Assembly (NCBI GenBank): GCA_016716265.1
Contig: JADJWQ010000001.1
Location: 2,790,001 to 2,854,000 of the forward strand
Direction of reading: 5' to 3'
DNA length: 64,000 nucleotides
Origin: Planctomycetota bacterium
Lineage (GTDB): Bacteria > Planctomycetota > UBA1135 > UBA2386
Part shown: in pieces, positions 9,826-18,654 of the stretch
How the letters are laid out: each line of letters starts with the position of its first letter
How positions within the stretch are numbered: the first letter of the stretch is position 1
Position numbers and translations under genes: made by a program
Notes under the pieces: generated by a model
What the model was told of the DNA's origin: nothing
The model's input: only the letters and a program-made list of their open reading frames with translations
Database searches by the model: none

Positions 9826-11237
9826 CGACGACGAGAACGAGAGCGTCGCTCCGTGGTCGCGCCCGGATCCCGATCGTGGCCGCCGCGTGCGTGGTCCTCG
9901 GCAGCTGCGCGAGCGAGCCGACCGGGCCCGAGCCCGTACGACGACCCAACATCCTCGTCCTGATCGCGGACGACCAGCGCTGGGATCAGCTCAGCTGTGC
10001 CGACCGCCCACTGATCCCCGAGCTGGAGACCCCCGAGATCGACCGGCTGGCCAGTGAGGGGATCCGATTCCGGAACGCCTTCGTCACGACACCGATCTGT
10101 GCCGTGTCCCGCGCCAGCATCATGACCGGCCGCTATGCCAGCACGCACGGCATGAACCACTTCAATACTCCGCTGGCTGCAGAGGTCCTGGCCAGGTGCT
10201 ATCCGGCGGTGCTCCATGACCACGGCTACCGGACCGGAGTCCTCGGCAAGTGGGGCATGGGGACCGACGGAACCGAGACCGTCTTCGACGTCTTCGATGC
10301 ATGGGCGCAGCAGGGGAGCTACTTCCACGACGTGGACGGCAGGAAGGTCCACAATGCCGAATGGCTGGCGACCAGGGCGAGGCAGTTCCTCGAATCGTGT
10401 CCCCCCGGGCAGCCCTTCTGCCTCACCGTCTGCTTCAAGTCACCGCATCATCCCTATCGACCGGACCCGCGAGACGAGCGTCTGTTCGAGGACGTGAGCA
10501 TCCCGCGGCGGGAAACCGATACCCCGGAGGCCTATCGGGCGCTGCCGGCGCAGGTGATGGACGGATCGCTGAACCGGTGGTGCTACTTCGACGAGCGGGG
10601 GGACGAGGCGACGCGGGAGCGCTTCGAGAAGGACTTCCTCAGGTGCGTGGCGAGCCTCGACCGGGCGGTGGGCGAGATCATGCAGTCGCTCCGCGATCTG
10701 CACCTCGACGACGACACCGTCGTCGTCTACCTGTCGGACAATGGCTACCTGTGGGGCGAGCACGGGCTCGGGGGGAAATGGCTGCTCTACGAGGAGTCGA
10801 TCCGGGTCCCGCTGATCGTCCGCGGACCCGGGATCCCGGCCGCCATGCGAGGGCGAGCGCTCGACGCTCTCGCCCTGAACATCGATGTCGCACCGACCGT
10901 CCTGGATCTCGCAGGCGTGCCGATACCGGCCGAGATGGACGGCACCAGCCTGCGGCCGGTCCTCGGCGGACAGCGCGCAGCCACGCGGCAGGACTTCTTC
11001 CTGGAGCACGTGGACGTGATCGATGTCGAGCACCCGATCCCCGACAGCCGCGGTGTGCGCACGACGGAGTGGAAGTACATCCGCTACGTCGGCGTGGTGC
11101 CCGCGGCGGAGGAGTTGTACCGGCTGGGCGTCGACGCGTCGGAGTCGCGCAATCTCGCGGACCATCCCGATTACGCCGACGTGCGAGAGCTGCTGCGCGA
11201 GCGATACGACGCCTACCTGGAGTCGCTGAATCGATGA
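9822..11237 (+). CDS. Sulfatase, lipoprotein
   Basis: A 471-residue sulfatase of the alkaline phosphatase superfamily. A lipobox VVLGSC puts the lipidated Cys at residue 29, so the enzyme should be membrane-anchored outside the cytoplasm. Metal ligands start with ADDQRW (D50, D51). The formylglycine signature is CAVSRASIMTGR at residues 93-104: Cys, Ser and Arg are in the usual places, but the third position is Val where Pro or Ala is typical. LGKWGMG (Lys143), KSPHHPY, SDNGYLWGEHGLGGKW and LYRL near the end match the type I sulfatase core. The Cys form needs maturation by formylglycine-generating enzyme or an anaerobic sulfatase-maturating enzyme; neither is in the window. It overlaps the LamG gene by four bases. 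Confidence 0.92.
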   Translation: MTTTRTRASLRGRARIPIVAAACVVLGSCASEPTGPEPVRRPNILVLIADDQRWDQLSCADRPLIPELETPEIDRLASEGIRFRNAFVTTPICAVSRASIMTGRYASTHGMNHFNTPLAAEVLARCYPAVLHDHGYRTGVLGKWGMGTDGTETVFDVFDAWAQQGSYFHDVDGRKVHNAEWLATRARQFLESCPPGQPFCLTVCFKSPHHPYRPDPRDERLFEDVSIPRRETDTPEAYRALPAQVMDGSLNRWCYFDERGDEATRERFEKDFLRCVASLDRAVGEIMQSLRDLHLDDDTVVVYLSDNGYLWGEHGLGGKWLLYEESIRVPLIVRGPGIPAAMRGRALDALALNIDVAPTVLDLAGVPIPAEMDGTSLRPVLGGQRAATRQDFFLEHVDVIDVEHPIPDSRGVRTTEWKYIRYVGVVPAAEELYRLGVDASESRNLADHPDYADVRELLRERYDAYLESLNR

Positions 11238-11511
11238 CGGTCCGGCCCCGACCCGTCCGGCGACTGCGGCGGCGGGCAGTCCGGTGGCTCGGGCCGGCGC
11301 GCCGCCCGCTCGAGGATCCATGACCGCTCGCGCCGCACGGGGCCGTCGACGCTGTCGGTCTGCGTGCGACAGACCTGCTTCGTGGGTGCGGTATCCGGGG
11401 TCCGGCGGGATGCCGGCAATGACCACGCGGCACCCGCCACGATCGTCGTCGTGGACGGGACTCCTCCCCGGTGGATCCGGCAACGTGACCGGCTGGTAGC
11501 ATCCCGGCATC

Positions 11512-13794
11512 GTGCCCATCGCCGCCCGCCCGCTCATCTCCCGCCTCGCCTCCGCCCACCTGCTCGCCGCGGCGTGCTGGGCCCTCGTGTCCGGCGCACC
11601 CTGCCTCGCCCAGGGCGGGTCGGACCGCGCACTGACGCTCGACCGGCTGTTCAGCGGCGAGCTCCAGACCGAGGGATTCGGACCCGCGGCGTGGCTCGCG
11701 GACAGCGGCCTGGCGACGCTCGAACGAGCGCAGGACGGTGCCGGGCAGGACCTCGTGCGCCTCGATCCGGCGACCGGACAGCGCCGCGTGCTCGTCGCGG
11801 CGCGACAGCTGGTGCCGGCGGGAGCGACCCGGCCGCTGGAGATCGCCGACTACCGGTTCTCGGCCGACGGCACGAAGGTCCTGATCTTCACCGACACGCG
11901 CCGGGTCTGGCGACAGAACACCCGCGGCGACTACTGGGTCCTCGACCTCGAGAGCGGCGCGCTGCGGCAGCTGGGCGCCGGGTTCGAGCCGACCCGACTG
12001 CAGTTCGCGAAGTTCGATCCGCAGGGCGAGCGGGTCGCCTACCTGTATCGCAACGACATCTACGTCGAGGACCTTGCCGACCGCTCGATCCGGCGGCTGA
12101 CGAGCGACGGCTCGGAGGTCCGGACCAATGGCACGTTCGACTGGGTCTACGAGGAGGAGTGGTCGCTCCGCGACGGCTTCCGCTGGAGCCCGGACGGGCA
12201 CCGGATCGCGTTCTGGCAGATCGACGCGAGCGGGGTCGGCGAGTTCAGCCTGATCGACAACACCTCCGGCCTCTACCCGACCATCACGCCGATCCGCTAC
12301 CCGAAGGTCGGCACGCGCAACCCGTCGTGCCGGATCGGCGTCATCGCGGCGACCGGCGGAGAGGTCCGCTGGATGGACCTGCCCGCCGAGGCGCTGGTCG
12401 GCGACTGCTACGTCGCCAGGATGGACTGGGCCGCGAGCTCGGACGAGCTGGTGCTGCAGTGCTTCGACCGGCTGCAGCGGCGCAACGACGTGACGCTCGC
12501 CGACACGACCGGTGGCAGCACGCGGGTGGTCCTCACCGACCGCGGCGAGGCCTGGGTCGAGGAGTGCGACGACCTGCAGTGGTTCGACGACGGGCGGCGG
12601 TTCTCGTTCGTCAGCGAGCGCGACGGCTGGCGCCATCTGTACGTCGTCTCCCGCGACGGTGCGGAGGTCCGGCTCGTGACCCGCGGTGACTACGACGTCG
12701 TCAGCATCCGACACATCGACAGCGCGTCGGGCTTCGTCTACTTCGTCGCGTCGCCGGAGGATCCGACGCAGCGCTTCCTGTACCGGACGCGGCTCGACGG
12801 CACCGGCGCGCCCGAACGCCTGACCCCACAGGCGCGCGGCACCCACGACTACGAGATCGCCCCCGACGGCCGGCACGCCGTCCACACCTGGTCGTCGTTC
12901 GGCGTGCCGCCGGTCGTCGAGCTCGTCGAGCTGCCGAGCCATCGCGTATTGCGCACGCTGGCGGACAACGACCGACTCCTCGAGCGGCTCGCGACGTTGG
13001 AGCGCGCACAGCAGGAGTTCTTCCGCGTGGACATCGGCGACAGCGTCGAGCTCGACGGCTGGGTCATCCGGCCGCCGGACTTCGACCCGGCCCGGCGCTA
13101 TCCGCTCCTCGTCCACGTCTACGGCGAGCCAGCGGCGCAGACCGTGCTCGACCGCTGGGGTGGCCACAACTACCTGTGGCACCGCATGCTCGCCGAGCAG
13201 GGCTACCTCGTCGTCAGCCTCGACAACCGCGGCACGCCGGCGCCGCGCGGGGCCGCCTGGCGGAAGTCGATCTACCGGCAGATCGGCATCGTCGCGCCGA
13301 GCGACCAGGCGCGGGCGCTGCGGGCGCTGCTCGAGCGGTGGAGCTTCGTCGACCCGGAGCGGATCGGGGTCTGGGGCTGGAGCGGCGGCGGCTCGATGAG
13401 CCTGCACGCGATCTTCCGCCACCCCGAGCTCTATCGGTGCGCGATCGCCATCGCGTTCGTCGCCGACCAACGGCTGTACGACACGATCTACCAGGAGCGC
13501 TACATGGGGCTGCCCGCGGACAATGTCGAGGGCTACCGCGACGGCTCGCCCGTGACCCATGCCCACCGCCTCCAGGGCGACCTGCTGCTCGTCTACGGGA
13601 CCGGGGACGACAACTGCCACTACCAGAACTGCGAGGTGCTCGTGAACGAGCTGATCCGCACCGACCGGCAGTTCGACATGCAGATCTACCCTGGCCGGAC
13701 GCATTCGATCCACGAGGGGCCGAACACGCGGCGCCACCTCTACACGAGGATGACCGGCTACCTGCTGGAGCATCTGCCAGCGGGAGCCCGCTGA
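11512..13794 (+). CDS. Dipeptidyl peptidase IV (S9B), exported
   Basis: A 760-residue serine peptidase from a GTG; the signal peptide (APCLAQ, about residue 35) begins immediately. The N-terminal half is the DPP IV beta-propeller, including FDWVYEEEW, whose paired Glu residues bind the substrate N-terminus in this family. The C-terminal half is an alpha/beta-hydrolase: DNRGTPAPRG, then GWSGGG with nucleophile Ser624 (GWSYGG in most homologues), Asp699/Asp700 in YGTGDDN and His731 in GRTHSI. It should remove Xaa-Pro or Xaa-Ala dipeptides from extracytoplasmic peptides. It is the first of three same-strand exported or small genes, with a 77-base gap to the SGNH lipoprotein. Confidence 0.95.
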   Translation: MPIAARPLISRLASAHLLAAACWALVSGAPCLAQGGSDRALTLDRLFSGELQTEGFGPAAWLADSGLATLERAQDGAGQDLVRLDPATGQRRVLVAARQLVPAGATRPLEIADYRFSADGTKVLIFTDTRRVWRQNTRGDYWVLDLESGALRQLGAGFEPTRLQFAKFDPQGERVAYLYRNDIYVEDLADRSIRRLTSDGSEVRTNGTFDWVYEEEWSLRDGFRWSPDGHRIAFWQIDASGVGEFSLIDNTSGLYPTITPIRYPKVGTRNPSCRIGVIAATGGEVRWMDLPAEALVGDCYVARMDWAASSDELVLQCFDRLQRRNDVTLADTTGGSTRVVLTDRGEAWVEECDDLQWFDDGRRFSFVSERDGWRHLYVVSRDGAEVRLVTRGDYDVVSIRHIDSASGFVYFVASPEDPTQRFLYRTRLDGTGAPERLTPQARGTHDYEIAPDGRHAVHTWSSFGVPPVVELVELPSHRVLRTLADNDRLLERLATLERAQQEFFRVDIGDSVELDGWVIRPPDFDPARRYPLLVHVYGEPAAQTVLDRWGGHNYLWHRMLAEQGYLVVSLDNRGTPAPRGAAWRKSIYRQIGIVAPSDQARALRALLERWSFVDPERIGVWGWSGGGSMSLHAIFRHPELYRCAIAIAFVADQRLYDTIYQERYMGLPADNVEGYRDGSPVTHAHRLQGDLLLVYGTGDDNCHYQNCEVLVNELIRTDRQFDMQIYPGRTHSIHEGPNTRRHLYTRMTGYLLEHLPAGAR

Positions 13795-13871
13795 CGCCGC
13801 GGTCGCGACGCCAGCGGCGGCAGGGCGGCGATTCCCCGTGATCCGCGGCGAGCGGGAGCTAACGTCCCGGG

Positions 13872-14615
13872 ATGCGCTCCACCTTCCACCGCGGCGCGAT
13901 CGCCGCCCTGCTGGCCCTGATCCCGACCCTCGCCGGCTGCGCCGCGACGGGTTCCGACGCAGCGTCCCGCGCGCTGGTGCAGCCCGGCATGACCGTGCTG
14001 TTCCAGGGCGACTCGATCACCGACGCCGGCCGGAACCGCGAGGTCGGCGACGCGAACGACCCGCGCGGCCTCGGCCGTGGCTACGCGTCGCTCGCCGCTG
14101 CCGGCCTGCTGATGGACGCCGCGCCACGGGACGTGTTCGTCCACAACCGCGGCGTGAGCGGGAACAAGGTCTTCCAGCTCGCCGAGCGCTGGGATGCCGA
14201 CTGCCTGGAGCTACGGCCCGACGTCGTCAGCATCCTGATCGGGGTGAACGACATCTGGCACACGAAGAACGGCAACTACGACGGAACCGTCGCGATCTAC
14301 GAGCGGGACTACGACGCGCTGCTGACCCGCACGCGCACCGCCCTCCCCGACGTGAAGCTCGTCGTCTGTGAGCCCTTCGTGCTGCGGTGCGGTGCCATCG
14401 ACGACTCGTGGTTCCCCGAGTTCGACGAATACCGCGCGGCCGCGCGGCGCGTCGCCGCGGCGCACGGCGCCGTGTTCGTGCCGTTCCAGCAGATGTTCGA
14501 CGACGCGCTGGCGCAGGCACCGGCCGAGCACTGGGCGCGGGACGGCGTGCACCCGTCGATGGCAGGCGCGGCGCTGATGGCGAAGACCTGGCTCGCCACC
14601 GTCCAGGGTCGGTGA
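13872..14615 (+). CDS. SGNH/GDSL hydrolase lipoprotein
   Basis: A 247-residue protein with lipobox LAGC (Cys23). The SGNH blocks are clear: FQGDSITDAG with nucleophile Ser48 (block I), NRGVSGNKV with Gly (block II), IGVNDIW with Asn (block III) and RDGVHPS with Asp224/His227 (block V). This order and length fit the esterase/acetylhydrolase type often found with polysaccharide-degrading enzymes in planctomycetes and Bacteroidota. The substrate is unknown; deacetylation of glycans is plausible given the LamG/sulfatase operon 2.6 kb upstream. No RBS better than a weak GGGA precedes the ATG. Confidence 0.9.
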   Translation: MRSTFHRGAIAALLALIPTLAGCAATGSDAASRALVQPGMTVLFQGDSITDAGRNREVGDANDPRGLGRGYASLAAAGLLMDAAPRDVFVHNRGVSGNKVFQLAERWDADCLELRPDVVSILIGVNDIWHTKNGNYDGTVAIYERDYDALLTRTRTALPDVKLVVCEPFVLRCGAIDDSWFPEFDEYRAAARRVAAAHGAVFVPFQQMFDDALAQAPAEHWARDGVHPSMAGAALMAKTWLATVQGR

Positions 14616-14714
14616 CCAGCTCGCCGGTCGACCCGCGGATCGACCCGCCGGGCGCCGCGCAGCGCAGGCGCGACGCCGGCGCGGACCACACGCATCGAGT
14701 ACCGTCACCACATC

Positions 14715-15047
14715 ATGGCCAAGGCTCTCTTCGACGCATCCTCGGTCTCCCGCGCGAACCTGCTCGAGGCGGCGCCGATCGTCCCCGGCGCGACGGTCAG
14801 CAAGGCGCTGCTCGAGACCCCCCACGGCAAGCTCGTCCTGTTCGCGATGGACGCGGGTCAGGCAATCAGCGAGCACCGCGCCCCGTTCGTCGCCACCGTG
14901 CACGTCCTCGATGGACAGCTCAGCTTCGGGGTCGGCGCCGAGCGCCACGTGCTGCGAGCGCACGACTGGCTCGCGATGCCGCCGAACGCGACTCACGATC
15001 TGACCGCCGAGGAGCCGACCCGCTTCCTGCTGACGCTGCACAAGTAG
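14715..15047 (+). CDS. Small single-domain cupin
   Basis: A 110-residue cytoplasmic protein with a cupin barrel: LVLFAMDAGQAISEHRAPF (motif 1, with Glu-His) and VLDGQLSFGVGAERH, then WLAMPPNATHDL (motif 2, His). The metal site looks partly present. Proteins of this size and sequence type are commonly annotated as cupin-domain proteins of unknown function. A second, damaged copy lies at 18102-18431, with high identity outside the damaged segment. Confidence 0.85.
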   Translation: MAKALFDASSVSRANLLEAAPIVPGATVSKALLETPHGKLVLFAMDAGQAISEHRAPFVATVHVLDGQLSFGVGAERHVLRAHDWLAMPPNATHDLTAEEPTRFLLTLHK

Positions 15048-15212
15048 GTGGCCGGATTCGGCACGAAGCGCCTTCGATCAGGCGCTTGCTCCAGGGCGTC
15101 TGGAAGAGTCGGGCGGAGCGAGTCGACTGGCGTGTTCGAAACCGCACCCCTGACGAGAGACGCCCGGATCGGATGGCGCGTGACCGGCACGTCGTCGACG
15201 CAGGGGGCCCGG

Positions 15213-17612
15213 TCAGCGGAACGTGGTCACCACAGTATCAGTGACCGACAGGCCACCGAAGCACGGACCTCCGGTCGTCGCGAGACCCTGGAACGCCAAT
15301 GAGACACCGAGTAGCCCCGAATCACAAGGGACCGTGATCGTGAACACCGGTGGCAGGAGGCCGGGCTGACCGGCGATGCCCAGAGCGCAGCTCGATCCGC
15401 GGCACAATGGAACTGGCGACTGCGGGAAGCCGACCATGAGATAATTGGCCAGACTCGCGATCGTCATCTGCATGCCCAGAGCGGTGCTGCCGGAGTAGGT
15501 GATCGTCGGGACGCCGCAGCCGGTCGTCAGCACCTGGAAATCCGCGCCAGGCGTTCGACCATCGTATAGACCTGCCCAGATCTGATCATTGCCTGTTCCA
15601 TTGTAGTCGGTCCAGGTCAGCACATAGCGCACGGATCCGAGCGCGCTCGGATCGCTGCCGTCGTACCGCGAGCAGATCGCATCCGAGTACTCGTCGGATC
15701 CACGTGTCCCGAAGGCCACCCGGCTTTCGCTGGCCGCAAGCGTCCAGAAGAGCCCAGGCCTGGTATGGAACGTGGTCACCCGGACGTCCTGGTCGGGGCC
15801 ATTGTTGTAGCTCTCGGTGTAGGCCACGACGAAGCGGCAGCCATCCGTCGCGATTCGTGGGTCCCTGGTATCCCAGTCGATTGCACCACCAGGGTTCTCC
15901 AGCCCGCGCATCCAGATCGACGGGCCCAGCGCCATACTACGCTGACTGATGGGTCTCAGGTATATGTCGTACGAGTCGTTGACGCCGAGGACGAACTTGT
16001 GCCAGCCGACGAGGTAGACGTGCTCGCCCTCGATCGGCCTGGTAGGCGACGAGACGCTGAGGCTCTGCAGGATCCCGTCGCCGCTGTGGACGAGGAAACC
16101 GTTGTCGAGAGCACCGTCCCAACGGATGAACCGGCCACGTATCTCGCTGTATCCGCGCGCGTAGACGATCATCCACTTCTGAAACGCTGCGCTGGGATCC
16201 GGGGCACCGGCGCTGTTGCTGATAACCGGGCCAATTTCGTATCCACCGCCGTTGTCGATCAATAGCTCGGATGTTCCCAGCAGCGTCGGGTTCAGCCCGT
16301 TGGAGACCTGCCTGGCATGGATGTCGTGGTCGCTGGAGGTGTAGACTCGCTCCCAGACGACGGTGAAGTAGGTGGGCCCGGTCGTATGTGGGTCGCCGCC
16401 GACATCGGGACAGATCTTGTCGCCGCTGTTTCCACCCACCGACGTGGAGGAAATCGTGAACACGCTACCGGTCGTCGTGCTTCCCGCGTTGCGCATTCGG
16501 CCCTGGATCGTGAAGGGCGAGACATTCGCGACGCTGACCTCGGCGACGACCAGATTCCGGTTCGCGAGGTTGTTGTTCGCGACGCGTGGACGCCGCCACG
16601 AGATGAACATGTTGGAGTCGATCACCGCGTAGCTGTTGGCCACTACAGTGCCCCCGCTATCGAGCTCGTAGGAGTAGACGTCGGAGTCGGCTGCGCTGAA
16701 CACGTACTCGAAGCACACCATGTAGCGATTGGTCGTGCTGTCGAACGTGATGTCCGAGTTCCAGATCCTCGCTGCGGACGGCGACTGGGCGACCGTGAGT
16801 CTGCGCACGAGCGGGTCGACCAGCAGAGGCATCGCGGCCTCCTCCACGAATGACGCCGGGACCACGATCTCCACCTCTCCGTCGATGTATCGGCGCTGCA
16901 GCGCGAGCCGCCGGCCGCGGCCGTCGATCGCCACCGCGTCGCCGTAGCCGACACCTCCCTCGGGGCCGAGGAACCGCAGCCCGGTCCCGTCGGTGACCGG
17001 CTGGAGATCGGTGTCGACCGCGACGTGGATCACGATCTCCCCCCTGCGTGGGAGCACGTCGAACAGGAACGACTGCTCGACCCCCTCCGCCCTTGCCGCG
17101 TACCGCACACTGACGGCACCGTGGTCGAACGTCACGAGGTCCCCGCTCCGGACCGGCGTCGGCGCGGCCGCGATCGGCATGGGCGCACCGGCCACGTCGA
17201 CCGCCGCGAGTCTCATGGCCAGCGGCCAGTTGCGCGTCGCCTGGCTGCCCAGGAACGGCGCGACGGTCGCGGTTCCCGCCGCGAACTGGGCCTTGTAGTC
17301 GGCGGCCGCGACGATCATCAGCTCGGCGGACGGCTCGTCGAACAGGATCGCTCCAGGGTCCTCGAATGGACCGCGGGCAGACCGAACGGGTGCCGCGTCG
17401 AGAAGCTCGTCGGACGCCCTCGACACACGTTCGGGAACCGGTCCCGATGGGATCCAGGGCTCTGCCGGACCGGACTTCCAGTCCGTGTGGTGCTCGCGAG
17501 GAGCGGGGAAGGGCTTGACGTTCTCCTGCGCCGACAACCCGACGCCCAGCACAGTCGCCGCCAGGATCATCGCCGACACGAGGGTGCTGCGAGACGGTCT
17601 TGTGTTTCTCAT
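15213..17612 (-). CDS. Large secreted protein of unknown function
   Basis: A 799-residue protein. The ATG at 17612 is chosen because a signal peptide follows (VLGVGLSAQ, about residue 28); the frame is open further upstream, but that stretch lacks protein character. Residues about 60-280 form a beta-rich domain. About 290-700 contains repeated strands that read like a WD/beta-propeller-type sheet rich in Ser, Thr and Tyr (NRYMVCFEYVF, YFTVVWERVY, KWMIVYARGY, HVYLVGWHKF, RFVVAYTESYN, RYVLTWTDYN), each a hydrophobic strand flanked by aromatics, at least six units. The end (TTGCGVPTITYSGSTALG, then CRGSSCALGIAGQPG) is a version of the window's recurrent C-terminal module. No family name can be given; an extracellular structural or binding role is inferred. 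Confidence 0.8.
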   Translation of the reverse strand: MRNTRPSRSTLVSAMILAATVLGVGLSAQENVKPFPAPREHHTDWKSGPAEPWIPSGPVPERVSRASDELLDAAPVRSARGPFEDPGAILFDEPSAELMIVAAADYKAQFAAGTATVAPFLGSQATRNWPLAMRLAAVDVAGAPMPIAAAPTPVRSGDLVTFDHGAVSVRYAARAEGVEQSFLFDVLPRRGEIVIHVAVDTDLQPVTDGTGLRFLGPEGGVGYGDAVAIDGRGRRLALQRRYIDGEVEIVVPASFVEEAAMPLLVDPLVRRLTVAQSPSAARIWNSDITFDSTTNRYMVCFEYVFSAADSDVYSYELDSGGTVVANSYAVIDSNMFISWRRPRVANNNLANRNLVVAEVSVANVSPFTIQGRMRNAGSTTTGSVFTISSTSVGGNSGDKICPDVGGDPHTTGPTYFTVVWERVYTSSDHDIHARQVSNGLNPTLLGTSELLIDNGGGYEIGPVISNSAGAPDPSAAFQKWMIVYARGYSEIRGRFIRWDGALDNGFLVHSGDGILQSLSVSSPTRPIEGEHVYLVGWHKFVLGVNDSYDIYLRPISQRSMALGPSIWMRGLENPGGAIDWDTRDPRIATDGCRFVVAYTESYNNGPDQDVRVTTFHTRPGLFWTLAASESRVAFGTRGSDEYSDAICSRYDGSDPSALGSVRYVLTWTDYNGTGNDQIWAGLYDGRTPGADFQVLTTGCGVPTITYSGSTALGMQMTIASLANYLMVGFPQSPVPLCRGSSCALGIAGQPGLLPPVFTITVPCDSGLLGVSLAFQGLATTGGPCFGGLSVTDTVVTTFR

Positions 17613-18101
17613 GGGATTGGCCGGTGTGACCGACTTCGCCTTCTCCAGCGCATGGGCACCCTCCGGTCCGTCGCCCGTCGGCCCGGATTTCCGGACATTC
17701 CCGTCGCTACCGTCCAAGCGATGTGACGGAGAACTCCGAGGGTCTCGCCAGCAGGATGTCCACGGGCCCTCGCCTGCAGGTGCCACGCGACCAGGCTCGT
17801 GACGTCGAAAGGTGCCGCGGGGGTGTCGCGCCGCGCGTCGTACGAGGTCATCTCCATCGCGCAGATCGGGCAGACGGGGTGGCCGGCCGGTGGTCGACTC
17901 GTGCGCGGCCCCGGCCGCTGCTCGAGCGCCGAGCACGTGGGCGAGTGGGCCGCTTCAGAGTACGACCCGGCACCGAGCAGGTCCCGTGGTCGCGCGCGAC
18001 GTGGCCTCGCCGCCCGTGACCGAGCCTGCTGGCGCGTGCCTTCGCCCGGAACGCACCTGCCGGGGGCTCGGCCCACACGCATCACGGCCTGCACGGACAT
18101 C
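17613..18101. other. No supportable gene
   Basis: About 490 bases upstream of the large secreted protein (its promoter must lie here) and before the damaged cupin copy. A minus-strand stretch around 17680-17880 has good third-position GC and a CPIC motif, but it has no start, stop or family that I can defend. Confidence 0.35.
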
Positions 18102-18431
18102 ATGGTCCAGGCTCGCTTCGACGCGTCCTCGGTCGCCCGCGCGAGCCGTCTCGAATCGGCACCGATCGTCGCCGGCGCGACGGTAAGCAAGGCGTCGCCC
18201 GAGGCCCGATTGCAAGCTCGTCCTGTTCGCCACGGACGCCGGTCAGGCGATCAGCGAACAACGGCCCCGTTCGTCGCGACCGTACACGGCCTCCATGGAC
18301 GGCTCGGCTTCGGTGTCGGAGGCGAGCGACACGTGCCGCGAGCACACGACTGGCTCGCGATGCCCGCGAATGCGACTCACGATCTGATCACCGAGGAGCC
18401 GACCCGGTCCCTGCTGACGCTGCGCAAGTGA
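18102..18431 (+). pseudogene. Second cupin copy with two compensating frameshifts
   Basis: The sequence from the ATG at 18102 parallels the intact cupin at 14715: FDASSVARASRLESAPIV, GATVSKA, then later APFVATVHG, RAHDWLAMPANATHDL and SLLTLRK. Between about residues 30 and 50 the reading shifts by one base near 18205 and shifts back near 18255. In the other frame that segment still reads KLVLFATDAGQAISE, matching the intact copy. The frame is therefore open end to end, but cupin motif 1, with its metal ligands, is replaced by an Arg-rich stretch. Most likely a decaying paralogue; a sequencing error at both sites is the alternative. Confidence 0.7.
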
Positions 18432-18654
18432 CTGGCGCAGCCTCGCGACGCGGCGCGCCAGCAAGACCGGCGCAGCTGATGGCGATCCTCTGATCCAGGA
18501 CACCGGCTTCCGCTGATCGAGCAGGACGAGCGCCGGCCGACTTCGACCCTCGCGAGTCGCGGTCGGCTGGCGGACGACGATGCACGATGTCGCGCACCGT
18601 AGGCCAGATCGCACGACGATCGTGCTGCACTCGCTCGGCACGCGAGCGAGCGGG

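Noticed and set aside
10678..13773. 1031-codon minus-strand open frame
   Set aside because: Antisense to the sulfatase and dipeptidyl peptidase genes, which have complete catalytic motifs; Arg/His/Val-rich shadow.
17680..17880. Minus-strand stretch with CPIC and good third-position GC as a small gene
   Set aside because: No start, RBS or recognisable family, and the frame runs into the ATG region of the secreted protein; not enough to call a gene.
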